From assembly GCA_016705325.1 (NCBI GenBank), contig JADIYJ010000027.1, positions 124,001-188,000 on the forward strand: a DNA stretch of 64,000 bases. The letters are read 5' to 3'. The notes under the pieces were generated by a model. That model had not been told where the DNA came from, made no database searches, and was given only the letters and a program-made list of their open reading frames with translations. This document shows, piece by piece, positions 42,525-53,300 of this stretch. Origin of the DNA: Pseudomonadota bacterium (GTDB taxonomy: Bacteria; Pseudomonadota; Gammaproteobacteria; Steroidobacterales; Steroidobacteraceae). Numbering within the stretch: the first letter of the stretch is position 1; each line of letters opens with the position of its first letter. Both the position numbers and the translations under genes were made by a program.

Positions 42525-43715
42525 ATGACCAGGCTCTGGGACAAGGGCGCGCCCCTCGACGATCGTGTGCTGCGCTTCACGGCAGGTGAGGATCACGCGC
42601 TCGACAACCGGCTCGTGGCCTACGACGTCCGCGCCTCGATCGCGCACGCCGAGATGCTGTACGAAGGCGGTCTGCTGGCGCAGGCTGAACTGGACGCGAT
42701 CCGCAACGGCCTGACCGAGATCGCGGCCGCCCACGCGCGCGGGGAGTGGTCCGTGACGCTCGACCTCGAGGACGGCCAGACCGCGCTCGAGACCTTACTC
42801 ACGCGCCGGATCGGCACGGCGGGCGCCCGCCTGCACGCCGGCCGCTCGCGCAACGACCAGGTGCTCACGGCACTTCGTCTCTATCTGCGCGACGCGGTCG
42901 AATCCCTGGCTGAAGGAGGACGGCACGTCGCCGAAGCGCTGGATGGCCTGGCGGCAGACCAGGGCTCGATCGCGCTGCCCGGCTACACGCACATGCAGCA
43001 GGCGATGCCGAGTTCGGTCGCCCTGTGGGCGCAGGGCTTCGCCGCGGAAATTCGCGACGACATCGAGGGACTGCGTCATTCGCACCGGCGCATCGGCAAG
43101 AATCCTCTCGGCTCAGCGGCGGGTTACGGTACGCCCAACCTGCCGGTGAGCCGCGACGCGACGCGCGCGAAGCTGGCTTTCCCCGCCAATCACGAACCGG
43201 TGACAGCCGTGCAACTGTCGCGCGGCAAGGCGGAGGCCGAGGTGCTGTTCCAGGTCACGCTGCTGATGCAGGATCTCGGCCGACTCGCCTCGGACCTGCT
43301 GCTGTTCTATACGCGCGAGTTCGGCTTCGTCCAGCTGCCCGATGCCTTCACGACCGGTTCATCGATCATGCCGCAGAAGCGCAACCCGGACGTCTTCGAG
43401 CTGGTGCGCGGCCGCACGGCGACGGCGCAGGCGTGCCTGTCCGAGGTGCTCGGCATCACCGCCAAGTTGCCGTCGGGCTATCAGCGCGATCTGCAGCTGA
43501 TCAAGGCGCCGCTGTTCCGCTCGATCGACGTCTGCCTCGAGTCGCTCGGCATCATGGCAGCGGCCATTCCGCAGCTGCGGTTCGTGCCGGAAAAAATTCT
43601 CATGGACGCCGATATTCATGCGGCGGCCGAAGCCAACGAGCTCGTTGCGAAGGAAGGGATCCCGTTCCGCGAGGCGTACCAGCGCGTCGGCGCGAAGTAC
43701 CGCAGGGACACTTAG
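42525..43715 (+). CDS. argH: Argininosuccinate lyase
   Basis: The 396-residue product has 'LHAGRSRNDQVLTALRLYLR', 'GYTHMQQAMPSSVALWAQGF' and the fumarase/ASL signature 'TTGSSIMPQKRNPDVFELVR'. It splits argininosuccinate into arginine and fumarate. It is shorter than E. coli ArgH (about 457) and lacks much of the C-terminal tail, as in the Xanthomonas and Bacteroidetes group. It is the last gene of the operon, 55 bases after argB. Confidence 0.95.
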   Translation: MTRLWDKGAPLDDRVLRFTAGEDHALDNRLVAYDVRASIAHAEMLYEGGLLAQAELDAIRNGLTEIAAAHARGEWSVTLDLEDGQTALETLLTRRIGTAGARLHAGRSRNDQVLTALRLYLRDAVESLAEGGRHVAEALDGLAADQGSIALPGYTHMQQAMPSSVALWAQGFAAEIRDDIEGLRHSHRRIGKNPLGSAAGYGTPNLPVSRDATRAKLAFPANHEPVTAVQLSRGKAEAEVLFQVTLLMQDLGRLASDLLLFYTREFGFVQLPDAFTTGSSIMPQKRNPDVFELVRGRTATAQACLSEVLGITAKLPSGYQRDLQLIKAPLFRSIDVCLESLGIMAAAIPQLRFVPEKILMDADIHAAAEANELVAKEGIPFREAYQRVGAKYRRDT

Positions 43716-43735
43716 CAGCACGTCGGCGATACCAT

Positions 43736-44902
43736 TCAGGCGGTCAGGCGGCTCGCGCCAGCCTCCTGCGAGGCAAGCCCGTCCTCGATCGAGACCAGCG
43801 ACAGGTTCTCGGGACTCTGCTGGCCCAGCGCCATCGGGCAGGTCACGTCGTCGATGAAGGTGACGTCGAACAGCTCGGTCACCGGCCCGTCGAGCCGCAC
43901 CCACTCGACCACCGAGCCCGACCGCAGGTCGACGATCTGCACGCCGCACCACGCCTGGCTGTCCTTGGCCTCGAGGTTCTGCTGCAGCTCGAGACCGTCG
44001 AAGCGCGCGTTGCGCGGCTTGGACAGGCCGACCGCGGCAAAGCCGTTCTTGATGGCGAGACCGCGCAGGAAGCCGGGGCAGAAGACGTGCGGCACGAACC
44101 GGCGCGTCTCGAAATCGACCGTGCCCAGGTAGCCGGTACCGGAGTTCAGCACCCACAGCTTGCCGTCCGCCCAGCGCGGCGAATGCGGCATCGACAGGCC
44201 CTCGCACACGATCTCGTTCGTCTCGACGTCGATGACCACGCCGCCGTCGTGACGCCGGTCGCGCCAGCCGTCGATCGTGTCCGACCGGCAGACCGCCGTG
44301 ACGTACTTCGGCTTGCCGTCGCGCATCGCCAGGCCGTTCAGGTGGCAACGGTCCTCCGGCACGATCTTGCTGATGAAGCCCGGTTTCCAGATCACCTTGA
44401 AGCTGTGCGTGAGGCTCGGCACGCACAGACAGTTGTACCTGGTGTTGACGAAAACGACCGTGCCGCCCTTGCGGATGCCGAGTTCGTGGATGTCGATCGC
44501 GCCGGTGAACTGCGCGGTGCGCGGCACGTAGCACCGGTCGAACATGTCGTTGGCCGCCTGGCCGGCACGCAGGATGTTCTCGAAACGCCAGATCTGGTAC
44601 AGGCCGCCCATGAACAGCCGCTGGCCGTTGCCGACGATACCCATCGCACGCTGGTAGAACCGCTCGTGGAATGACAGCCGGCCCTTCGGGTCGGCGCCGA
44701 GCAGGTACAGCCGGCCGCTCTGGTACGAGGTGAAGGCGATCGAAAGCGCGTTCCGCCGCATCCATCCGGTCAGCCCGGGCGTGCAGGATTTCTTGACCGG
44801 CTCCGGCGGCTTCGTGCCCTCCGGGTTCGCGACCGGGGCCTCGGCGGGCGCGCCTGCAGCCGCAGCGTCTGCAACCGGATTTTCGGTAGCGTCATTCGAC
44901 AT
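43736..44902 (-). CDS. DUF4915 (TIGR03032) family protein
   Basis: The 388-residue product has an Ala/Pro/Glu-rich N-terminal 40 residues and then a beta-propeller-like domain with 'NALSIAFTSYQSGRLYLLGA', 'NTRYNCLCVPSLTHSFKVIW', 'CHLNGLAMRDGKPKYVTAV', 'GLSMPHSPRWADGKLWVLNS' and 'FCPGFLRGLAIKNGFAAVGL'. These are hallmarks of the TIGR03032/DUF4915 family, whose function is not known. No signal peptide is seen. It follows the TonB-C-like gene on the same strand after 62 bases. Confidence 0.85.
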   Translation of the reverse strand: MSNDATENPVADAAAAGAPAEAPVANPEGTKPPEPVKKSCTPGLTGWMRRNALSIAFTSYQSGRLYLLGADPKGRLSFHERFYQRAMGIVGNGQRLFMGGLYQIWRFENILRAGQAANDMFDRCYVPRTAQFTGAIDIHELGIRKGGTVVFVNTRYNCLCVPSLTHSFKVIWKPGFISKIVPEDRCHLNGLAMRDGKPKYVTAVCRSDTIDGWRDRRHDGGVVIDVETNEIVCEGLSMPHSPRWADGKLWVLNSGTGYLGTVDFETRRFVPHVFCPGFLRGLAIKNGFAAVGLSKPRNARFDGLELQQNLEAKDSQAWCGVQIVDLRSGSVVEWVRLDGPVTELFDVTFIDDVTCPMALGQQSPENLSLVSIEDGLASQEAGASRLTA

Positions 44903-44964
44903 TTCGGGCTCTCGATGCGACCTGCTCAGGGCGGACGACGGGATCGCGTCCGGCCGCCACGCGC

Positions 44965-45471
44965 CTACATGCCGGCTTGCGGCTTCTTCCGCGACTCGAC
45001 GTCGTCGTCCTTTGGATACATGTAGATCCGGCGATGGTCGACGTCGATCACTGCCTTGTCCACCTTCACGAAGGTCCACTGGCCGATCGTGTCCGCCCAC
45101 ATCTGCGCGAGCGGCTCGATCCCGCCGGTGACGTCGACCGTCCGGACATTGTAGACGGTCCCGTCCGGAGCGACGGAAAGACGACGCCGAAGGAGCCTTC
45201 GACTTTCTTCTCGAGCACCGACCTGGCTTCGGGGAAAGCGCTCGAGGTCCGGCCTCGCCATGTACTTGAACACGAGGCCGGTCTTCTGCAGCGCCGCGAA
45301 GTTGGCATCCTGCACCTGCTTGCGCGCCGCGCGGATGCAGCGGGCCTCGGCCGCCTGGGGCGTGACTGCATCGCCCGCCGCGCACTCGGGCCGCGTGAAG
45401 CCGGACTGGGCCCACGCCCACGACGGAGCGGCGAACACCAGCGCGACGGCGCTCAGCAGCAACGACTTCAT
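44965..45471 (-). CDS. Secreted TonB-C-like protein with a compensated frameshift
   Basis: The 168-residue frame starts with a signal peptide 'MKSLLLSAVALVFAAPSWAW' with cleavage after AQS or nearby. The C-terminal part 'VAPDGTVYNVRTVDVTGGIE' and 'WADTIGQWTFVKVDKAV' resembles the TonB C-terminal fold. In the middle (about 45177-45241) another frame reads 'RFPEARSVLEKKVEGSFGVV', which is better protein-like than the literal 'RFPRSQVGAREESRRLLRRR'. Two indels of opposite sign would explain it. It overlaps the S9 peptidase gene by four bases, so it belongs to its operon. Confidence 0.65.
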   Translation of the reverse strand: MKSLLLSAVALVFAAPSWAWAQSGFTRPECAAGDAVTPQAAEARCIRAARKQVQDANFAALQKTGLVFKYMARPDLERFPRSQVGAREESRRLLRRRLSVAPDGTVYNVRTVDVTGGIEPLAQMWADTIGQWTFVKVDKAVIDVDHRRIYMYPKDDDVESRKKPQAGM

Positions 45472-47513
45472 CGGGACCCGCCCTCGAAGTACTCGTATGG
45501 CAACTTCTTCGAGCCGGGGAACTGACAGTCGTCGGGCGGATCCGTCGGCTTCCTGTCCCCGATGTGACGATCGAAGAAGTCGATCATGCGGCAGGTGACC
45601 TCGCGCACGCTTGCGAGGTCGCGTGCGCCGTGCCCGGCACGCGGGACCAGCAGCGTCTCGAATCGATGGTGCTGCGCCTTGAGCGCCTCCCGCATCTCCT
45701 CGTAATGACGGAAGTGCGCGCGGTCATCCTGCATGCCGTGCACCAGGAACACCGGCACCTTGATCCTGTCGACGTGCGGCGTGCTGGAGCGTGCGGCGCG
45801 ATCGGCCGGATCCGTTCCCAGCGCATCATCAAGGTACTTCTGGCCGGCCTTCGACCGGCTGATGTCGCCGAACTGGTGCATGATGTTCAGGTCGTACACG
45901 CCGACGTAGCCGATCGCGCACTGGTACCGGTCGGGCGTCTTGACGACGCCCATCAGCGACGCGTAGCCGCCATAGGACGCGCCATAGATGCAGACACGGT
46001 CGATGTCGGCGATGCCCGCGCCGGCCGCCCACAGCACGCCGTCCTCGAGGTCGTCCTGCATCTCGAGTCCCCAGTGCCGGTACCACTTGTAGTGGAAGTC
46101 CTTGCCGTAGCCGCCCGAGCCGCGGTAGTTGACCTTGAGCACGGCATAGCCGGCGTTGGCGAACGCGGCGGCTTCCATGTCGTAGCCCCAGCTGTCGCGG
46201 ACGCCGTGCGGACCGCCGTGCGGCAGGATGATCAATGGCAGCTTCTGCGCCGGCTTCTGCTTCGGCAGCGTCAGGTAGCCGACCAGTTCCATGCCGTCCC
46301 GGGCCTTGAACCGCACCGCCTGGGTCCGCGGCATGTCCGCGGCCTTGACCTGTGGGCGCGGATCGAGCAGGTGGCGGACCTTGCCGTCGTATTCGTTCCA
46401 GAGGTAGAACTGCCCCGGATCGCGGTCGCTGTGGACGCGCAGCACGTGCTCGATGCCGTCCGCCGTGGACGACTCGATCGAGATCTGGTGATCGGGAAAC
46501 GCGGCGACCAGCCGCTGCCGCCGGACCACCAGTGGATGATCCGGCTGCAGCGGCACGTAGGTCGGGTAGTCGTACTGGTGCTTGGCGGCGATCGCCACGT
46601 CCTCGTCGTCGAAGACGACTTCGTCGACGTCGACCCGCGGATCGCGATAGATCAGCTCCCTGGCGCCGGTCTTCGCGTCGACCCAGTAGTAGCCGATCGT
46701 CTGCGCGTCGAGGTTGTCCTTGTACAGGATCCTGTTCGGATCCCACTTGTGCCAGCGGACGGGAACGCTGGCGCCCTGCGGGTTCCTGTAGGTGCCCTCG
46801 AGGACCCACTCGTCGCCGACGCGCCTGTGCACGACCGTCGTGTCGAAGTCGTCCGGCAGCATCCCGACCGCGTGGGTCACTTCGTTGTCCTTGTTGAACA
46901 CGAAGCTCGCCGCGCGCGACGGCGACTTGAGGACCTTGGTCGCGCGGCCGGTGAAGATGTTCAGCTTGTACAGATAGAAGAACGGAAACTCGGAGTACGA
47001 GGAACCGGACGGACCGACCGTCAGCCAGTAGTGCTCGTCATCGATCCTCGCGCCGAGATCGCCGCCCTCGAAACCGCCGTAGTCGGTCGAACCCTCGCCG
47101 CCCCAGACGCGGCGGATCTCCCGGGTCTTGATGTTGAAGATGAACACGCCGGCACTGCCCCGACCCTCGACCAGCTCGCTCTTGTAGGTGGACGTGATCA
47201 ACAGGTTGTCCGCGTCGTGCCAGCTGAACTCGCCGATGCCGAGCGGACCCTCGTAGACCTCGCTGTGCACGACGGTCATGGTGCGCCGGTCCAGGATGTG
47301 CAGGACCGTCTTGCCCTCGTCCGTCACGCCGGTGCCGGCGAAGTACTTGCCGTCCGGGGACACCTTGAGGTCGACGACCTTGGGCCGCGAGATGATGTCG
47401 GTCAGCTTGACTGGCGCAACCGCCGGCGACGCGGGGTCTGCAACCAGCACCGCGCCGGGGACCAGCCCGATCGCCAGCCCGGCGGCGAATGCAACGGCTC
47501 GCAGCAGCTTCAT
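45468..47513 (-). CDS. S9 family prolyl oligopeptidase-like serine peptidase
   Basis: The 681-residue product has a signal peptide ('AVAFAAGLAIGLVPGAVLVA'), a beta-propeller N-terminal domain and a C-terminal alpha/beta hydrolase domain. The nucleophile is Ser in 'CIYGASYGGYASLMG' (about residue 513), the acid is Asp in 'LVHGMQDDRAHF' (about 596) and the base is His in 'VPRAGHGARD' (about 628). 'VLKVNYRGSGGYGKDFHYKW' is typical of the DPP-like group. It probably acts in the periplasm on oligopeptides. The gene lies between the TonB-dependent receptor (one base apart) and the TonB-C-like gene (overlap), suggesting one operon for peptide uptake. Confidence 0.9.
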   Translation of the reverse strand: MKLLRAVAFAAGLAIGLVPGAVLVADPASPAVAPVKLTDIISRPKVVDLKVSPDGKYFAGTGVTDEGKTVLHILDRRTMTVVHSEVYEGPLGIGEFSWHDADNLLITSTYKSELVEGRGSAGVFIFNIKTREIRRVWGGEGSTDYGGFEGGDLGARIDDEHYWLTVGPSGSSYSEFPFFYLYKLNIFTGRATKVLKSPSRAASFVFNKDNEVTHAVGMLPDDFDTTVVHRRVGDEWVLEGTYRNPQGASVPVRWHKWDPNRILYKDNLDAQTIGYYWVDAKTGARELIYRDPRVDVDEVVFDDEDVAIAAKHQYDYPTYVPLQPDHPLVVRRQRLVAAFPDHQISIESSTADGIEHVLRVHSDRDPGQFYLWNEYDGKVRHLLDPRPQVKAADMPRTQAVRFKARDGMELVGYLTLPKQKPAQKLPLIILPHGGPHGVRDSWGYDMEAAAFANAGYAVLKVNYRGSGGYGKDFHYKWYRHWGLEMQDDLEDGVLWAAGAGIADIDRVCIYGASYGGYASLMGVVKTPDRYQCAIGYVGVYDLNIMHQFGDISRSKAGQKYLDDALGTDPADRAARSSTPHVDRIKVPVFLVHGMQDDRAHFRHYEEMREALKAQHHRFETLLVPRAGHGARDLASVREVTCRMIDFFDRHIGDRKPTDPPDDCQFPGSKKLPYEYFEGGSR

Positions 47514-47514
47514 G

Positions 47515-50268
47515 TCAGTCGAACGAGTAGCGCAGCGTGACGTAGGCGGCCCGTCCGAGCGCGCTGCCGGTCTGCAGCTGCGGCCAGAAGTACGGCCAGA
47601 TGCCGCTGCCGTTGTCCTGCGGCGACGTGTACAGCAGGTTGTTGACGATCAGGCTCACTTCGCCCCGCGCGCTGAACTGGTAGCGGCCGCTCAGGTTGAC
47701 GTTGTACATGGGCTCCATGAACTGCGTCTGGGAGAAGTTGTAGATCCCGTCGTTGCGCTGCATGAACAGCGCGGCACCGACCGCCTTGCCCGTCGTCAGC
47801 GGGTTGTCCCAGGCCAGCGTCAGCGCCAGCGAATTCTCAGGCGTGGCCTGGCCGATCCAGCCGTAGCGCAGGTTCACCGGCTCGTCGCCGGCGAACCGGT
47901 TCAGGTCGTACTTCAGCACCTTCGAGAAGCTGAGGTCGGTCGAGAACGAACCCAGTCGCTCCGACTCGTACGTGAACGAGGCGCGCACGTCGATGCCCTC
48001 GCGTTCGGCGCTGTCCTGGTTGATCGGCTGGGTCGTGACGTGCTCGATCGCGCCGAAGCCGTTGCGCGTGATGCGGCTGCGGACGTCGGCGCACAGCTGC
48101 GACGAACCGTCCAGCACGCCGTTGTCGCACTGCCACTCGCGCAGCAGCGTGTCGTACGCGGTCTCGGTGACCACGAGGTCCTGCAGCTCGATCCGGTACC
48201 AGTCGGCGGTCAGCATGAAGTTCGTGACCGGCTGCCAGATGAAGCCGAAGCCGAGGTCGTCGCCGTGCTCCTCGGTCAGCCCGGTGTCGGGGCGCCGCGT
48301 CGTGGCGACCGTGCTGAAGCCGCAGACGTAGGTCTGTCCGTCGAAGCAGCCGGGCGCCGAGAAGTCGGCGACGGTCGCGTAACCCTCGGACTGGCCGTAG
48401 ATGTTGAACATGTCCGGAGCGCGGAACGTCTGCGAGTAGCCACCGCGCAGCTTCAGCCAGTCGGTCACGCGGTAGAGGAGCTTCATCTGCCCGGAGAAGC
48501 GCCCGGAAATGTCCGACGCGTCGCTGTAGTTATCGATGCGCCCGGCGAGCGAGACGTCGAGCCGCGAGACCACGGGCACCGCCAGTTCGAGCGCCAGGGC
48601 CTTGCGGTCGCGATCGCCCTGGGCCTCGATCGCGCCGATGTTGTACCAGCCCTCGCCGGTCGTGTTGAGCGAACGGGCGTCCGGGGTTATCTCCATCGAC
48701 TGTTCGGCGATCTCGGAGCGCAGCGCGAACTTGACCGGCTGGTGGAAGACGCCGAAGTCGCCGAGCGTGCCGTCGAGGGTCAGCGTGAGGAAGCTCGAGG
48801 ACGAATTGGCCCGCAGCACGTTCTCGCCGACCAGGGCCGCGATCTCGGACCGCTGCACCGGGCGCACGATGTTGTCGACCAGCTGGTTATCGTAGAACTC
48901 CCCGTCGACGATGTAGGTGTCCTGCTGGTTCGGCTCGGGCACGACCGTCGACGCGCCGGCGAGGATCCAGTTGCGGATGCCCTCTTCCTTGAGGTTCATC
49001 GACGACTCGCGCGTGTCGTAGTGGGCGTATGAATACGACACGTCCCAGTGCCAGCGCTCGGCGCCGAGATCAAAGCCGCCCTTGACACCGGTGGTCACGG
49101 TCCACGCCCGCTGGTCCGACTCGACGTCCGCAGATCCAGTTTCGCGGCTGGAGAAGCCGCGCGTCAGGAACACTGCCGAGGAGAAATCCTCGCGGCCGAC
49201 GACGCCGTTCCAGAACAGCACGTTGCTGCGTGTCTCGTAGACGTTGTCCGTGGCGATGGCCGTGGCGAAGAGTTCGACATTGTCCGCGAGGTCGTAGCGC
49301 CCGTCGAAGTAACCCGAAAGCTGGCGGATGCCTGGCTGCAACGAGATGGTGTTGCTGACCTCGCGCTCGCAGACCTCGCCGACGTATTCGAATCCGAGCG
49401 GCGCGCAGGCCGACTGCGGCAGCACCGACTGCACCGGGGCTGGCGGTGCGTTCTGCTGGATCGAGACCATGCCGGCGTTGTAGGGGGCGTTACGCTTCAG
49501 GTAGTCGACGTCGCTGGCCAGGATCTGGTCATTGATGAAGCCGTCGAGACCGAACGTGAAGGAGCCGCGCTCGAACGAGTTGCCGGTGATCACCGAGCCG
49601 ATCAGCGTCTTGCCGACGCCGTCCTCGAACGAGCCCACCGTCACGCTGGCCTCGGTCTGGTCCATGTCGCGCTTGGTGATGAAGTTCAGCACGCCGCCGA
49701 TCGCGTCGGAGCCGTAGATCGCCGAGGCGCCGGACGACAGCAGCTCGACGCGCGCGAGCGCCGACATCGGGATCGCGCCGATGTCGACGCCGTTCTGCTC
49801 ACCGCCGAACGGCAGTGGATAGTCCGCGATGCGGCGGCCGTTGAGCAGCACCAGCGTACGGCCCGTGCCGAGGCCGCGAATGTTCACTTCCTGTCCGCCG
49901 GTCGTGAACCGGCCGAGCAGGTTGGACGACTTGCCCTCGACGTAACCCTTGTTCTCGGTGAACGCATTGACGACGTCGCCCACCGACACCAGGCCCTTTT
50001 CGGCCATGTCCTCGCTGGTGATGACCGAGACCGGAGACATGTCGCTGTTGGCCGTCCACGGGATCAGCGTGCCGGTGACGATGATCTCCTCCAGTTCCTG
50101 CGGCGTGGAGGAGTCCTGCGACGGGTCCTGTGTCGCGGCGGCCTCGTCCTCCGCCGGCTTGCGGCTGGACTGCGCGTCCGCGACCTGCTGCGCGCCGGCC
50201 GGTGCAGCCATGGCCAGCGCGAGGACGCCGATCGACAGGGGATAGGGCAGATTGCGAAGAATGTTCAT
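47515..50268 (-). CDS. TonB-dependent outer membrane receptor
   Basis: The 917-residue product has a signal peptide ending in 'MAAPAGAQQ', a TonB box-like 'LEEIIVTGTLIP' near residue 60, a plug domain ('DMSPVSVITSEDMAEKGLVS', 'VNIRGLGTGRTLVLLNGRRI', 'ALARVELLSSGASAIYGSDA') and a 22-strand barrel ending 'AAYVTLRYSFD'. The proteobacterial subclass with 'GRRIADYPLP' and 'IYGSDAIGGVLN' often takes up peptides, carbohydrates or related compounds. The neighbouring secreted S9 peptidase suggests peptide-linked substrates (inference). ATG 50268 has the ribosome site GGAGACGAG upstream. Confidence 0.93.
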   Translation of the reverse strand: MNILRNLPYPLSIGVLALAMAAPAGAQQVADAQSSRKPAEDEAAATQDPSQDSSTPQELEEIIVTGTLIPWTANSDMSPVSVITSEDMAEKGLVSVGDVVNAFTENKGYVEGKSSNLLGRFTTGGQEVNIRGLGTGRTLVLLNGRRIADYPLPFGGEQNGVDIGAIPMSALARVELLSSGASAIYGSDAIGGVLNFITKRDMDQTEASVTVGSFEDGVGKTLIGSVITGNSFERGSFTFGLDGFINDQILASDVDYLKRNAPYNAGMVSIQQNAPPAPVQSVLPQSACAPLGFEYVGEVCEREVSNTISLQPGIRQLSGYFDGRYDLADNVELFATAIATDNVYETRSNVLFWNGVVGREDFSSAVFLTRGFSSRETGSADVESDQRAWTVTTGVKGGFDLGAERWHWDVSYSYAHYDTRESSMNLKEEGIRNWILAGASTVVPEPNQQDTYIVDGEFYDNQLVDNIVRPVQRSEIAALVGENVLRANSSSSFLTLTLDGTLGDFGVFHQPVKFALRSEIAEQSMEITPDARSLNTTGEGWYNIGAIEAQGDRDRKALALELAVPVVSRLDVSLAGRIDNYSDASDISGRFSGQMKLLYRVTDWLKLRGGYSQTFRAPDMFNIYGQSEGYATVADFSAPGCFDGQTYVCGFSTVATTRRPDTGLTEEHGDDLGFGFIWQPVTNFMLTADWYRIELQDLVVTETAYDTLLREWQCDNGVLDGSSQLCADVRSRITRNGFGAIEHVTTQPINQDSAEREGIDVRASFTYESERLGSFSTDLSFSKVLKYDLNRFAGDEPVNLRYGWIGQATPENSLALTLAWDNPLTTGKAVGAALFMQRNDGIYNFSQTQFMEPMYNVNLSGRYQFSARGEVSLIVNNLLYTSPQDNGSGIWPYFWPQLQTGSALGRAAYVTLRYSFD

Positions 50269-50364
50269 CTCGTCTCCTTGCAGCCAGGCCGGCGGCGGCC
50301 GGTGGCGGCGGAAATTGCCAGGCAGGGGACGGCCCGGGCCGGCCCCTGCCTGCACGTTGCTTGC

Positions 50365-53300
50365 TTACCAGCGGTAGCGGACGGCGACGTTGGTCGAGAG
50401 CGTGTAGTCGGACACCGAGGTGTCCGACACGCCGACCCGCCCGGTAATGTCCCAGGCCTTGTAGCGGCCGGCGATGCCAAACTCCGCGCGATAGCCCGAG
50501 CCCGAGGTGTCGTTGGCGAAGAGGACGCCGTTCGCGCGCAGTTCGCTGTCGCCGTCGGATGCGTACAGGTAGCTGAGGTCGGCGAGCGGCGTGATGAAGC
50601 CGTTCGCCGTCGCGAACGCCTTGAACACCGCGACGCCGGCACGCAACATCGACGCCGTGCCGCCCACGTCGGTCAACCGGTACACGCCGTCACTGGAGCT
50701 GAAGTCGTCCAGCTCGACGTCGACGCTGGAGTACTGCACCTGCGGGACCAGGGTGAGACCGGACTTGAGGCCGTAGGCGTAGCCCGTCTCGAGGTTGAAG
50801 CCGTCGCCGTCCGCGTCGGTTTCGCCCGTCGCGTTCGACGCCGTCCCCGGCGTCTTGAAGTCGGTCTCCATCGACATCGCGTGCCACGACGCGTCGAAGT
50901 AGAGACCCTGGTCGAACTTGTAGTTCGCGTTCAGGCCGTAGGCCGTGACGCGGCCCTTCGCGCTGCCGACGTTGGCGTTCGGGTTCGCGCTGGCGTCGCC
51001 GTAGCTGAACACCGGGCTGACGCTGAAGCTGCCGCCGCCGAGCTCGCGGGTCCACTGGATGCCGGCCTGGAGGCCGGACACCTTCTGGTCGAAGCTCGTG
51101 TCCTGCAGCTGATTGTCCGGCTCGATCGTGCCTTCCTCGTGGAAGGCGGTGCTCCACACCGCGAAGCCGCTGTCCTCGGCGCCCGCGAGCTTGTGCATGT
51201 TGCGCTTGTCGAAGCTCTCGACCGACTGCAGCCACCAGTTCTGGGCCATGGTCGTCGCCGACGTGGCGGCGATGGCCATGTGACCCATGCCGAAGCGCGC
51301 GCTCACGACGACGTCTCCGGTTGCCTGGTTAAAGCCTGCCTGCGCACGCAGCACGCTGTCGGCGAACCGGCCCGTCACTGCCGCCACGACCGGTGCGTCC
51401 GCCCCGCTCTGACCCTCGATCGAGACCAGCGTGAAGTCGACGTCGCCGCGCAGCTGCTCCGTCGGATTGAGCACGAAGCTCATTTCGCTGCCCGCCGCGA
51501 CGTCGCCCAGCACGACCAGCTGGTCGGCACCGGTACCCGTGAGATCGGTGCCGAACGTGAAGCTGCCCGAGAGATTGCCGTCGATCGTCAGCGTGCTGTC
51601 GGCAAGGCCGTTGCGGGCCTCGATGCTCGCCGCGGTCAGGAACACGTCGGCGCCGGCAAACAGGTTGTCGCCGCCCGTGATCGTGAGAACACCGCGGTCG
51701 ATCTCGAAGCGGTTGTTGCCGCCACCGAAGTCGATGGTCGATCCGTTCAGCGTGAAATTGCCGGTCTCCGTCACCCGCCCGAAGTCGTCGAGCCGCTGGG
51801 TGTTGACCAGGGTGTCGTCGCCGTCACCGAAGACGATGTCGCCCGCGATCGAGCCGACGTTGACCACGGTGGAGTCGAGGTCGTTCGACGCGTTGATGCG
51901 GACCGCGGTGCCCGCGCCATCAGCCCCGGCCTGGATCGTGCCGACGTTGAAGATCTGCGCGCCGAGCGTGCTGTCGGCCGCGCCGGTGATTTCGATTGCA
52001 GTCGAACCCGTGCCGGTCCGGATCGTGCCGGTGTTGAGCAGGTAGGAGACGCCGACGATGTCTTCGGTGCCGGACACTTCGACGTAGTGGTAGTACGGAA
52101 TCTGCGGCGTGGGCGGCGATATGACACGGCCGCTCCACGCTACGTCGTTGCTGGCACCGGTCATGCGCAGACCGACCGAGTCGTCGCCGGTCTCGATGAT
52201 CCCGGCGTTGGAGGCGAACAACGCGCCGTCGATGACCGTCGGTGTCGTGTTGCCGAAGCCCAGCGTGACGCTGCCCGCGGTCAGGTCGATGCCGGTCGAG
52301 TCGTCGCCGACCGTGACCCGGCCTTCATTAAGGAGCGCGGCGCTGTAGTTGCCGGTGACCTGCACGCCGGCGGAACGGTCGCCGGTGGTGATGACACCGT
52401 CTCCGCTCTGCACCACCTGTGCGGCCAGGCCGAAGCCCGCGTAGTACATCTTCGCCGCGGCGCCGACCGTGTCGTCGCCGGTGGTGATCTCGCCGTAGTT
52501 GACGACTTCCGCGAGGGCTTCACCCGAGGACACGACACCGAAGCCGAGCTGCGCGAATTCGTCCGCAGTGTACACCGGGTGCGGCTGGTATGCGCTCAGG
52601 TCCCTGCTGCCGACCGTGATGCTGCCACCGTTGAAACTGCTGGCATTGGTTCCCATCGTGAACATGCCCGACGAGTTGTCGCCGGTCGTGATGACGCCGT
52701 CGTTGACATTGATCGCGGTGGATGCGGTCGGGTCGAGCTGGATGAACCCCTGGCCGGAGACGAACATGCCGGTCGCCAGGTTGCCGACCGTGATCTCGCC
52801 GCTGTTGCCGGCATACGCGGTCCGGCCCATGGCCTGGGCCGCGCTGATCGAGAGGATGCCGTTCGACTGGATCAGGCGGTCGTACGGCTCGCCGCTGAAG
52901 CCGCCGATCCGCGTCGACGTGCCGTTGCCGACCGTGATCGAACCCTCGTTGATCGCGACCGACGTCCCACCGATGTTCAGGTTGGAGATGCCCGCACTGT
53001 CGTCGCCGGTGACGATGATGCCGGTCGCAGTGTTGATGCTCACGGTCGGGCCGCGGCCGTCGACCGAAAAATTGCTGTGGAAGATGCCCGCGCTGTGACT
53101 GATGAAGTTGTTCTGCGGGATCGAGGTGCCGTCGCCGACGATGATCGTGCCGGAGTTGACTGCGGTCGACTCGCCGGCGGCCGGGCTCACCAGCAGGCCG
53201 CGGCCGCCGTCCTTCAACTCGATGTGCCCCTGGTTCACGACCGTCGTGTCGTAGAGACGGGCCTTCGGGATGTCGAAGAGCGGATACGCCTCTTCGCCCA

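Noticed and set aside
42525..43715. Short ArgH as a truncated pseudogene
   Set aside because: All catalytic segments are present, and ArgH proteins of similar shorter length accompany argF' in other bacteria.
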